Assembly (NCBI RefSeq): GCF_000935025.1
Contig: NZ_CP010836.1
Span: 4,464,001 to 4,528,000, forward strand
DNA length: 64,000 nucleotides
From: Sphingomonas hengshuiensis
GTDB taxonomy: Bacteria > Pseudomonadota > Alphaproteobacteria > Sphingomonadales > Sphingomonadaceae
Reading direction: 5' to 3'
The position numbers and the translations under genes were made by a program. Positions within the stretch are counted from its first letter, which is position 1; every line of letters starts with the position of its first letter. The notes under the pieces were generated by a model. It saw only the letters and a list, made by a program, of their open reading frames with translations, ran no database searches and had not been told where the DNA came from. Shown here piece by piece: positions 52,609 to 61,330 of this stretch.

Positions 52609-54408
52609 AGGTCGGTCACGAGATTGGCAAGCGGTCAGCCATAGCCGCTTTTTGGCGCGCGAGATCCCGACGAAATAGGCAGCCCGTTCCGCCGCCGCGT
52701 CCCCCCAGAATGTCTCTTGCTCGACCCCTAGGATGACGACCGAATCAAATTCGAGGCCCTTGCTCTTGTGAACCGACATGATGCGGACGGCACTGTCGCC
52801 GGAGAAGGACGCCAAGGCAGTCGTCGGATCCGCGTCGTTCTGCAGCAGCAGATGGATGCATTCGAGAGCCTGCTCGATCAACTGATCGAGCCGGCCTCCA
52901 TGCGCATAGTCCGACGACAGCGCGATCAGATTGTCGCGCCCAACGGCACCGACCAATGCAGCGACGAGCGTCTGCAGGTCGTCCAGGTCCGCGAGATCGA
53001 CGTCTCCCGCCGCGACCTGTCGCCTCGTGTCCGTGACGAAGCGGTCCCAACGGGAGCGCAGCTGATATTCGCGCTCCTCGTCATGACCATGGTTGAACAC
53101 GACGAAATCCAGCAAGCGGCGATACGCGGCCGGCTGACGCGAACCACTCGCGATCAAGAAGAAGTCTATGAGCAGGCAGGCAACAGGCTCCGACGCCAGA
53201 TCCTGCGCCTGGTCTTCTTCGCGGAACGGTATATCGGCCGCCTCAAACGCAGCCGTGAGACGCTGGCAATATAGCGCTTGCTGCTTGCTGACGAGGATCG
53301 CGATCTCCGAAGGCTCGACACCATCGTCGATCAGAGCCTTGATCCTCTCCGTCAGGCTCGCGGCTTCTTCGCCGTCGTCATCGAAGCGCAGAATGACAAT
53401 CTCGCCCCCGTCGCCAACGATATCGTGATCGTCGAGCGCCGCCGGGGGATCCATCACCTTGACCATGGCATTCTGCATGCGGCGAAGCCGCGGCGCGGAT
53501 CGGAAATTCTGATAGAGATTGAGCGGCAGCGCATCGAAGGCATCGGCGAAGGTCAGAAAGATGCCTTCAAGCGCGCCCGCCCAGCCCATGATGCTTTGCT
53601 TGGTATCGCCCACCGCCGTCAAATTTGCCGAGGTGTCGCCAAAGCAGGCGAGGATCAGCTGATATTGCTCAGCGGTGCAGTCCTGGAACTCATCAAGAAA
53701 GACATGGGTGTAGGTCTGACGCACTGCGTTGCGCGCGACGAGGCTGGCTTCGATGATATTATGGGCGAGCGGCACCATATCGGCGAAGGTGATCGACTGA
53801 CGCTGTACGCGGCGCTGACCAATCGAATAGTCCGGATCCAGAGCATCACGTCCGGTGAGAACGGGACGAAAGCGGTCGATGATGCGTTTGGCGAATGCGT
53901 GAAACGTATGGCTGTCGAGCCGGATGGACAACGTCTCGACATCGCCATCTCCGACCGCATCGCTGACTGTGAGCCAGTCGCTCGCGCCCGCATCTTCCGA
54001 GAGCTCGATTTTGATCAGCCAAACGCGGCCCCGAAAGGGAAACTGTATCTCGCGTGATGCTAACAATGGCTCTGGATCAAGCGGGTTGCCGCTGGTCTCG
54101 ATCGACGGCTCCTGCGCGATGATCTCGACAATGTCAGGTAGGGTCGCCTCGATTGCTTCGGTCGCATCCGACAAAGCCTGCTCCGCGATGCGCTGGCGAT
54201 CTCGCTTGGCCTCGAGCGCGCGGAACAGGTCTGCCTGCCGCAGCAATGGCAGGTCGTCGGAGTCGAGTTGCTCGGATAGCAACTCCAGGAACGGCTGCTC
54301 GTTCTCATCCCACCGGAAGCCGTCCTTGGTATCGCGTCCAGCATCACGCCGGTGCGCGATGCGCTGCACCGGCTGACGGGGGAGCGACTGGTCGAGACGC
54401 CGAACCAT
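52570..54408 (-). pseudogene. UvrD-like SF1 helicase, truncated at both ends
   Basis: The open frame of 612 codons holds helicase motifs THTFHAFA-like HTFHAFA (168-174), VFLDEFQD (237-243), AVGDTKQSIMGW, NLYQNFRSAPRL, VHKSKGLEFDSVVIL and YFVGISRAKKRL. The Walker A motif is missing: the first ~26 residues are antisense to a GntR fragment, and residues about 27-160 (FRGRVWLIKIELSEDAGASD) look like the end of a different ATP-binding protein. Homology therefore runs about 54330 to 52609. The 3' end is cut by the IS; its true last residues lie at 51266-51335. It cannot be an active helicase. Confidence 0.78.
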
Positions 54409-54831
54409 AACGGCTTTCGCGTGCCCATCCTGTCGGAGGCGGCACTGCGCGACCTCTACCAGTGGAATGGGCTCGTTCTCGGGCTCGCCGCCAAACGGCT
54501 GGAGACCAACATCGAATCAAACGCTATCGAAGACGGGGGCACCCTGCCGGACATCGCGGCCTCGACCGCCGCGCTGTTTCTCAGCGTCGCGCACGCCGCG
54601 GGAAGTGTCGAACTCGCCATCACCGTCCGATCGCTCAACGATCGACTGGCGACGGCCCGCCGCGCCGAGGTCGCAACGCTTCCCGCCATGACCGAAGAGC
54701 TGTCAGGACTGGCGACGATCGTCGCCGCGGGCGACCGAACGGCGCTTGCGAGCGCGCTGACGCGCTATCATCGCCGTAGGATAGGGGCGGTGGCCGCAAT
54801 CGTCGCACACCTTACGCGCTATAGGGTTTAG
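54352..54831 (+). pseudogene. GntR-family regulator, 5'-truncated
   Basis: The 159-codon frame keeps the end of the winged helix (ITPVRDALHRLTGERLVETP, reading back to about 54329) and the FCD ligand domain (ALRDLYQWNGLVLGLAAKRL). The first part of the DNA-binding domain is absent, replaced by the helicase remnant on the opposite strand, so a deletion or recombination joined the two at about 54330. It cannot bind DNA normally. Confidence 0.75.
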
Positions 54832-54911
54832 TGAGGCGGAAAAGCTCAGTGAGATCAACGGCGCTTCGGATGATACGCCCGAGAGTTCCGCGTCCTTGGA
54901 TGCCAATATGA

Positions 54912-55469
54912 TCCCAAGCGAGTCTGGGTAGGGCAAAGATCGTACGGTCCAAGATCGTAGCTGCCCTTACCTCGGGCCTCGCGACCAATCTCGTCGTGAC
55001 GACGGATCGGCGGAGTTACCACCTCCAACTCACCGCAACGTCACATACAGCAATGGCCGCCTTGTCATGGACATACCCAGCCGACCAGCTGATCGCACTG
55101 CGCCGGGCAGCCGACCAGGCCGCAGCTGCGGCACCGGTCTCCGAGGGACTGGCGGTCGACAGCCTCCATTTCAACTATGCGATCAGTGGCGACGCACCTG
55201 CATGGCGGCCTCTGCACGCGTTCGACGATGGCCGGCAGACCTTTGTCGAGTTCCCCGCCAGCATCGCCGTCGGCGATGCGCCACCATTGTTCGTCGTCGG
55301 GCCGACGGGCGAGGCCGAGCTGGTCAATTATCGTGTCCGTGGCCGGTTCTATGTCGTCGACCGGATATTCGACGCGGCCGAGCTCAGGCTCGGCACCAGG
55401 AAGCAGCAGGTTGTCCGGATCGCGCGCATCGGTGACGGCACCCCCTCGCGAAAGGGGAAGCACTCATGA
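54912..55469 (+). pseudogene. trbG: Conjugal transfer protein TrbG (VirB9), 5'-truncated
   Basis: The frame holds the C-terminal VirB9/TrbG domain: GLATNLVVTTDRRSYHLQL, FNYAISGDAPAWRP, VEFPASI, LFVVGPTGEAELVNYRVRGR and the final YVVDRIFDAAELRLGTRKQQ. The signal peptide and N-terminal domain (roughly the first 150 residues) are missing and the frame has no good start; GTG 54996 is possible but would leave only the C-terminal domain. TrbG forms part of the type IV secretion core channel, so this transfer system is broken. The stop overlaps the trbI start (ATGA). Confidence 0.82.
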
Positions 55470-56665
55470 GCGAGGAATCCATTGCTACCGTCCCGAAGCT
55501 CGATCCCGAGACGTTGGCAATCCGGACCAAACCGGCGCGCGCGATCCGCTTTCGTCGCGGCTTCATCATCGCAATAGCCGCGCTCGGATCCGTCAGCCTG
55601 GTCGTCGTCGCATGGATCGCCCTGAAACCGCGCGTCTTCAGCGCGGTCCCGGATGCCCGAGAATTGTCGGAGCCGAGCAATCGTCCACCGACTGATGCTT
55701 TGAACGGCTTGCCCGCAACCTATGGCGACGCCCCGAAGCTCGGCCCACCATTACCCGGTGACCTAGGCAGGCCGATTCTCGAAAGCCAGCGCCGCATGGC
55801 AACGGAAACCGGCGTCGGCAATGATCCGTCGGGTCAGGACCAGACCCAAGAGCAGGAGCGAGAGCGGCAGCTGTCTGAGCTGAGGGCTGCTCGCCAATCC
55901 GGGGTGTTGGTGCAAGGACGCACGACCGCGTCGCCGATTGGAGCAGCCGACGCCGCAGCGACGTCGCCGGTACCAACGCAAGAGGCATCGGGTCCAGCTC
56001 TCGATCCGGACCGGGACCCAAACGCGCAGGCACGCAAGGCCCAGTTCGTCGGTGCGCTCGATCGCTCCGGGGACATCAATCCACACACGCTGACGGCGGC
56101 ACCGTCGCCATACCTGCTCTCGGCCGGCAGCGTCATTTCGGCGAGCCTGATCACCGGCCTGCGCTCCGACCTGCCGGGGCTGGTGACGGCGCAGATAACG
56201 AACCAAGTGTTCGACAGCCCGACCGGTCGCATCTTGCTCATACCGCAAGGGTCGCGGCTGATCGGCAGCTACGACAGCGTCGTCGCATTCGGCCAGAAGC
56301 GCGCGCTGATCGTGTGGCAGCGGATCATGCTTCCCGACGGCAGTTCGCTCCGGATCGACAATGTCCCGGCCACAGACGCGTCCGGTTATGCCGGTCTGCA
56401 GGACAAGGTCGATTTCCATACATGGGCGCTCATCAAAGGCGTTGCGCTCTCGACCCTGCTCGGCGTCGGCTCGCAGCTGACGGTCACGGGGGAGAGCGAT
56501 CTCGTCCAGGCAATCCGGGAATCGACGCAGCAGAACGTGCCGCGCGCGGGTGACCAGCTCATGTCCCGCAGCCTCAATATCCAGCCGACGATCACGATCC
56601 GGCCCGGGGCGACCGTGCTTCTGGTCGTCCATAAGGATCTCATCCTCGCGCCCTGGCGCGGTTAG
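55466..56665 (+). CDS. trbI: Conjugal transfer protein TrbI (VirB10)
   Basis: A 399-aa VirB10-type protein that appears full length: one N-terminal membrane helix (FIIAIAALGSVSLVVVAWIA, about residues 32-51), a proline- and glutamine-rich periplasmic linker, and a C-terminal barrel domain with LLSAGSVISASLITGLRSDL, ILLIPQGSRLIGSYDS and DGSSLRIDNVPATDASGYAG. It links inner and outer membranes in the type IV secretion channel. It follows the broken trbG with a 4-bp overlap and is followed by DUF2274. Confidence 0.92.
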   Translation: MSEESIATVPKLDPETLAIRTKPARAIRFRRGFIIAIAALGSVSLVVVAWIALKPRVFSAVPDARELSEPSNRPPTDALNGLPATYGDAPKLGPPLPGDLGRPILESQRRMATETGVGNDPSGQDQTQEQERERQLSELRAARQSGVLVQGRTTASPIGAADAAATSPVPTQEASGPALDPDRDPNAQARKAQFVGALDRSGDINPHTLTAAPSPYLLSAGSVISASLITGLRSDLPGLVTAQITNQVFDSPTGRILLIPQGSRLIGSYDSVVAFGQKRALIVWQRIMLPDGSSLRIDNVPATDASGYAGLQDKVDFHTWALIKGVALSTLLGVGSQLTVTGESDLVQAIRESTQQNVPRAGDQLMSRSLNIQPTITIRPGATVLLVVHKDLILAPWRG

Positions 56666-56674
56666 GAGCACGTC

Positions 56675-56893
56675 ATGCCCGAATTGAAACTGGCACGGCT
56701 GCCGGACAGGACTCCGGTCAAGCTGGCGATCACCGTCACGCCCGATCTGCACCTGATGCTGCAGCAATATGCTGCGCTCTATGCCGAGGCCTATGGCCGG
56801 GAGGAGTCCGTTGCCGATCTCGTGCCCGCGATGTTGGCGGCATTTCTCGAGAGCGATCGAAATTTCGTTCGCAGTCGCGCTGCCGCAAAATGA
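56675..56893 (+). CDS. DUF2274 protein of the trb operon
   Basis: A 72-aa protein with the DUF2274 pattern (KLARLPDRTPVKLAITVTPD, then LHLMLQQYAALYAEAYGREE). It is nearly always found directly after trbI in integrative conjugative elements; the function is unknown. It overlaps the next gene by 4 bp. Confidence 0.85.
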   Translation: MPELKLARLPDRTPVKLAITVTPDLHLMLQQYAALYAEAYGREESVADLVPAMLAAFLESDRNFVRSRAAAK

Positions 56894-57111
56894 GCGCCGA
56901 GACGGAAGCGCCGGAACGGTTCGTCAAGCTCGACGAGGTCAAGCGCCGGGTCGGGCTTGGCAAGACGATGATCTATCGTCTGATCCAGGAAGAAAAATTC
57001 CCCGCTCCGTACAAGCTCTCGCCCTTCGCCTCGCGCTGGAGCGACCGGGAGATCGTCGCCTGGATCAACGACGTGAAGGACGGCTTCGAGGGGAAGAAGC
57101 GGAAAGTCTGA
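56890..57111 (+). CDS. AlpA-family excision/regulatory protein
   Basis: A 73-aa MerR-like winged-helix protein of the AlpA family (RFVKLDEVKRRVGLGKTMIY, then RLIQEEKFPAPYKL and RWSDREIVAWI). AlpA-type proteins control integrase expression or act as excision factors in P4-like elements. Together with the P4-type integrase at the left end it fits one element, although 19 kb apart. Confidence 0.87.
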   Translation: MSAETEAPERFVKLDEVKRRVGLGKTMIYRLIQEEKFPAPYKLSPFASRWSDREIVAWINDVKDGFEGKKRKV

Positions 57112-57403
57112 CCGACGAGTTCGAAGGAGTGGCCCTCTATCGAACGCAAGCAGCAAATGGCTGAAATCCCGTTCGGGTCGTGGTTGGCCCGTCGCCACAT
57201 ACCCCGCCGCTTTCTAGACGCCTGTCAGCTGCCGACCCAGGCCCGGTCGTTCACATCCGCTTCGATGAACGTCCGGACCGGACAAAAGCCGCCAATCAGC
57301 CTTATGAAGCAGACCATTGGCAACGCGCCAACGCCCTGCCGTTCAGCGAAAATCGCTAATTTTGAAAACTGCGTAGGTAACCACATGATCACGACGAGCG
57401 CAG

Positions 57404-58297
57404 TTAGGCTGTTGCCGGTTGGATCGCCCGTACGATCTGGCGCGTGTCTTTCGACGGGGGCAGGCCGAAGAAGCGCGAATATTCGCGGCTGAACTGCGTC
57501 GGGCTCTCATACCCCACGCCGAACGCGACCGAGGTCGTATTGCCCTCGCCCGCGATCAGCATGTTGCGCGCGTGCAGCAGCCTGACGCGCTTTTGATACT
57601 GCAGCGGGCTGAGCGCGGTCACCGCCTTGAAGTGGCGGTGGAAGGCCGACACGCTCAGCGATGCCATCGATGCCAAGGTCTCGACCCTTAATGGCGTCGT
57701 GAAATTCTCGCGGATCCAGCGGATCGTTACGCCGATGCGCGACAGCGCAGTGCCGGGGGAGGCGATGTCGCGCAGCATCCAGCCATGCGGGCCCTGCAGC
57801 ACGCGGTAGAGCAGTTCGCGTTCATAGGCGGGCGCTAGCGCGGGGATGTCGGCGGGACGGTCCATCAGGCGGAGCATCCGGACCCAGGCGTCGAGCAGCT
57901 CGTCGGTAACGGGGGCGACCGAGAAGCCCGAGTTGTACAGTTCGCCCCCGACAGGTTTGGGCAGATCGGCGAGCAGGTTGGCGACGATCGCGGGCTCGAG
58001 CGTCAGGCTGACCGCGAGATACGGCTCGCCGGCATCGGACGCGTGGACCGACCCCACCGCTGGCAGGTCCACCGACATCACGAAATAGGTCGCCGGGTCA
58101 TAGCGAAAAATGCGCTCGCCAACGGTCATCGTCTTCGAGCCGGTCAGGATGAGGTTGATCATCGGACTATAGACCGCGGCGAGCTTGTGCTGGGGGATCT
58201 CGCCCTGGACCATGGCGACCCGCGGGATGCCGGTGGGGGTCGCGCGGTTTTGCGCGCGGGCGCAGAGGTCGCGGAGTTCATCGAGGGGTGTGGTCAT
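57404..58297 (-). CDS. AraC-family regulator (copy 1)
   Basis: A 297-aa regulator with an AraC_N cupin-like domain (residues about 25-180, NLILTGSKTMTVGERIF) and a C-terminal AraC double helix-turn-helix (LRVETLASMASLSVSAFHRH and VAFGVGYESPTQFSREYSRF). It is divergent from an oxidoreductase gene it probably controls. It resembles the second AraC gene at 59.5-60.4 kb. Confidence 0.9.
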   Translation of the reverse strand: MTTPLDELRDLCARAQNRATPTGIPRVAMVQGEIPQHKLAAVYSPMINLILTGSKTMTVGERIFRYDPATYFVMSVDLPAVGSVHASDAGEPYLAVSLTLEPAIVANLLADLPKPVGGELYNSGFSVAPVTDELLDAWVRMLRLMDRPADIPALAPAYERELLYRVLQGPHGWMLRDIASPGTALSRIGVTIRWIRENFTTPLRVETLASMASLSVSAFHRHFKAVTALSPLQYQKRVRLLHARNMLIAGEGNTTSVAFGVGYESPTQFSREYSRFFGLPPSKDTRQIVRAIQPATA

Positions 58298-58440
58298 GCG
58301 CCGTCCTACGCCACGCGCACCCGCCGACCAAGGCGCGAGCAGGATCAGGCAGGTTTCGTGGAGGATCGGATGCGCGACGCGGCCGGTGCGCGCTTATCTC
58401 GGATGCAGCCCGGAACTGCCCCGGAACAGGAGCAATGACC

Positions 58441-59427
58441 ATGAAAACCCTGATGATCTACGGCGCCGCCGGCTATACCGGACGCATGGCCGCCATCAAT
58501 GCGCGCTCGGCCGGCGTGGACGTCGTCGTGGCGGGCCGCGCCAAGGATGAGGCGAAGCTCGCCGCGCTGGCCGCCGAGATCGGCGCGCAATACCGTTTGT
58601 TCGCGGTCGATGACGTGCCGGCCACGCAAGCCGCGCTCGTCGACGTCGGCGTGCTGCTCAACACCGCCGGTCCATTCATGCGCACCGCCGAGCCGCTGAT
58701 GCACGCGAGCATCGCCGCGGGCGTCCATTATCTCGACATTGCGGCCGAGCTCGACAGCTACCAGCTCGCCGAGACGCTGAGCGACGCCGCAACCGCTGCC
58801 GGCGTGATGCTGCTGCCGGGCAGCGGCGGCAGCGTGGCGATGCTGGGGTCGCTCGCCGCACATGCCGTCAGCCGCGTGACCAGGCCGGTCAGCCTGCGCA
58901 TCGCGATGCACGTCGCCGGAGGATTTTCGCGCGGGTCCGCGGTCTCGGCGAGCGAGAATCTCAACACCGCGCTGCTTCGCCGCGTCGATGGCCAACTCGT
59001 CGCGCGCAGCACCGAGGTGCGCGACTTCGATTTCGGCAGCGGTCCGGCGACCGCCTTTCCGGTGACGCTGCCCGATCTGATCACGATCTGGCGCGACACC
59101 GCGATCCCGAACATTGAGACCTATGTGTACCTCACCGACGGTGGATTCCCGGAAGGCGATCTCGCGGCGATGCCCGACGGGCCGACGCATGATCAGCGTG
59201 AGGCCAACCGCTATCACGCCGCGGTCGAAGTAACCGGGGCGGACGGCCGCGTGGTTCGCTCGGTTCTCGACACCGTCAACGGCTATACGTTTACGACGAT
59301 CGCCGCGGCGGAAGCGGCGCGCCGCGTGTTGGGCGGCGAGGCGCGTGCCGGCTTCCAGACGCCCGCCGGCCTATTCGGCGCGGGCTTTGCCGAGACGATC
59401 GCCGACACCAGCATCGTCGATCTCTGA
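58441..59427 (+). CDS. Saccharopine dehydrogenase-like NAD(P)-binding oxidoreductase
   Basis: A 328-aa protein with an N-terminal Rossmann domain (LMIYGAAGYTGRMAAINARS) and the saccharopine-dehydrogenase-type follow-up (VGVLLNTAGPFMRTAEPLMH, HYLDIAAELDSY). Members are trans-acting enoyl reductases or unknown reductases. ATG 58441 is chosen because AGGAG at 58428-58432 fits it; ATG 58435 is too close. Divergent AraC regulator upstream. Confidence 0.85.
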   Translation: MKTLMIYGAAGYTGRMAAINARSAGVDVVVAGRAKDEAKLAALAAEIGAQYRLFAVDDVPATQAALVDVGVLLNTAGPFMRTAEPLMHASIAAGVHYLDIAAELDSYQLAETLSDAATAAGVMLLPGSGGSVAMLGSLAAHAVSRVTRPVSLRIAMHVAGGFSRGSAVSASENLNTALLRRVDGQLVARSTEVRDFDFGSGPATAFPVTLPDLITIWRDTAIPNIETYVYLTDGGFPEGDLAAMPDGPTHDQREANRYHAAVEVTGADGRVVRSVLDTVNGYTFTTIAAAEAARRVLGGEARAGFQTPAGLFGAGFAETIADTSIVDL

Positions 59428-59469
59428 TACGACCGGCACCGGGCGGGGGCGAATGCGCCCGCCCGGTGC

Positions 59470-60366
59470 CTATTCCGCTGCCAGCAGGACATCGTCCTCG
59501 GCAGGCGCCGCCACCTTGAAGCGCGCCGCGTCGCGCCCGGGGGGCAGGCCGAACATGCGCGCATATTCACGGCTGAACTGCGACGCGCTTTCATAGCCGA
59601 CCGCATAGGCGATCCGGCCGACGTCGTGCGTTTCGAACAGCAGCAGGCGGCGCGCCTTCAGCAGCCGCAGCCGCTTCTGATACTGGATCGGCGCCATCGA
59701 CGTCACCGCTTTGAAGTGCCGGTAAAAGGCCGCGACGCTCATGCCGGTCATCCCGGCGAGCGGCTCGGCGTGGATGGGTTCGGCGAAATTGTCGCGGATC
59801 CAGTCGATCGCGGGGCGGACCTGCGACAGCCGGCTGTCGGCGCAGGCGACTTCGCGCAACTTGTCGCCCTGCGGACCGATCAGCACGCGGAACAGGATTT
59901 CGCGCTCGATCATCGCGGCGAGGATCGGCGCTTCGCCCGGCCGGTCGATCAGCCGCATCATCCGCAGCCACGCGTCGATCAGTTCGGGGGTCGCGGCCGA
60001 TACGGCAAAGCCCGTCGGGTTCGGCGTCGTCCCCGCACTGTGCATCTCCGCCATCAACGCCGCGACAATCGTCGGATCGAGCTTGAGGCTCACCGCGAGA
60101 TAGGGCTCGGTGCCGTCCGGTTGGACTTCGCCGGTCGCGGGCACGTGGACGGGCACGACGAAATAGCACGCCTCGTCGAAGCGCAGATTCTGCGCGCCGA
60201 TCGACAGGCTTTTCGAGCCCTGCAGCACGAGGTGCAGCATCGGTTCGTAGACCTGATCGGCACAGCCTTCGGATCGCACCATCTGGACGCGGGGTATGCC
60301 GGTGTCGGTCCACCGGCTGCCTGCGCGCATCACGATGCCGCGCAACTCGTCCATCGCTGTTTTCAT
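59470..60366 (-). CDS. AraC-family regulator (copy 2)
   Basis: A 298-aa AraC regulator with an N-terminal AraC_N domain (HLVLQGSKSLSIGAQNLRFD) and C-terminal double helix-turn-helix (IHAEPLAGMTGMSVAAFYRH and IAYAVGYESASQFSREYARM). It shares the same plan and many residues with copy 1 (for example TGIPRV near the start). ATG 60366 is used; GTG 60387 is possible. It is divergent from the SDR-MFS-LysE group. Confidence 0.9.
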   Translation of the reverse strand: MKTAMDELRGIVMRAGSRWTDTGIPRVQMVRSEGCADQVYEPMLHLVLQGSKSLSIGAQNLRFDEACYFVVPVHVPATGEVQPDGTEPYLAVSLKLDPTIVAALMAEMHSAGTTPNPTGFAVSAATPELIDAWLRMMRLIDRPGEAPILAAMIEREILFRVLIGPQGDKLREVACADSRLSQVRPAIDWIRDNFAEPIHAEPLAGMTGMSVAAFYRHFKAVTSMAPIQYQKRLRLLKARRLLLFETHDVGRIAYAVGYESASQFSREYARMFGLPPGRDAARFKVAAPAEDDVLLAAE

Positions 60367-60521
60367 GAAGCCTAAGTGGTCCGACACGGATGTCGAAACA
60401 ACCCGGACTGAGAAGATCAGGCAAGAACGGGAGAATAACCGGCATGGGATCGGCCCCCTTCGCCACCATCTTGGGAAGGCAAGCGAGGGACGCCGTCTCT
60501 CCCGTCACCAAGGACATCCCC

Positions 60522-61268
60522 ATGAAACTCAATGGAAAAATCGCCATCGTCACCGGCGCATCGAGCGGCATCGGCGCCGGCATCGCCAGGGCGTTCGGCG
60601 CGGAGGGCGCGGTTGTCATCGTCAATTACATGGGCAGCAAGGACCGCGCCGACGCCGTGGTCGACTCGATCGTCGCAGCAGGCGGCAAGGCCGTCGCGTT
60701 ACAGGCCGACATGTCGAAGTCTGCGGACGTCGTGCGGCTGTTCGATACGGTCGTCGCCGATCACGGCAAGGTCGACGTGCTCGTCAACAATGCCGGCGTC
60801 GCGGTGTTCGAGATGGTCACCGAGCTGACCGAGGACGCGTTCCACAAGCAGTTCAACCTGAACGTGCTCGGCTATTTTCTCGCCGTCCGCGAGGCCGTGA
60901 AGCATTTCGGCGAGGCCGGCGGCAGCATCGTCAACATCAGCTCGATCCTCAGCACGCACCCTTCCGCAGGCGGCAGCGTCTATTCGGCGACCAAGGGCGC
61001 GGTCGACAACATGACCTATGGGCTTGCGCGTGAACTCGGTCCCCGCAACATCCGCGTGAACGCGATCATGCCGGGCTATACCAACACGCCCGCCACCGAT
61101 GGTGCATTCGTCGGCGACCTGCGCGATCGGCTGCTCGCCGAAACCCCGCTCGGCCGCGTCGGTGAGGCGGAGGATATCGCGCCGACTGCGGTGTTCCTGG
61201 CTTCGGACGATTCGCACTGGATCAGCGGTGAATCGATCCGCGTCACGGGCGGCGCGCGCGGCCTCTGA
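60522..61268 (+). CDS. Short-chain dehydrogenase/reductase
   Basis: A 248-aa classical SDR: cofactor motif TGASSGIGAGIARAF, NNAGVAVFE, catalytic Ser in NISSILSTHP and YSATKGAVDN with the Tyr-Lys pair, and the closing SGESIRVTGG. Substrate unknown. ATG 60522 is preceded by AAGGA at 60510-60514; a longer upstream frame overlaps the regulator promoter. The divergent AraC probably controls it. Confidence 0.92.
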   Translation: MKLNGKIAIVTGASSGIGAGIARAFGAEGAVVIVNYMGSKDRADAVVDSIVAAGGKAVALQADMSKSADVVRLFDTVVADHGKVDVLVNNAGVAVFEMVTELTEDAFHKQFNLNVLGYFLAVREAVKHFGEAGGSIVNISSILSTHPSAGGSVYSATKGAVDNMTYGLARELGPRNIRVNAIMPGYTNTPATDGAFVGDLRDRLLAETPLGRVGEAEDIAPTAVFLASDDSHWISGESIRVTGGARGL

Positions 61269-61330
61269 TACTCGCGGGGCCGGGGGCGAAAGTCCCCGGC
61301 CTTGCCGTCCTTCGACAAGGGAATATCGCC

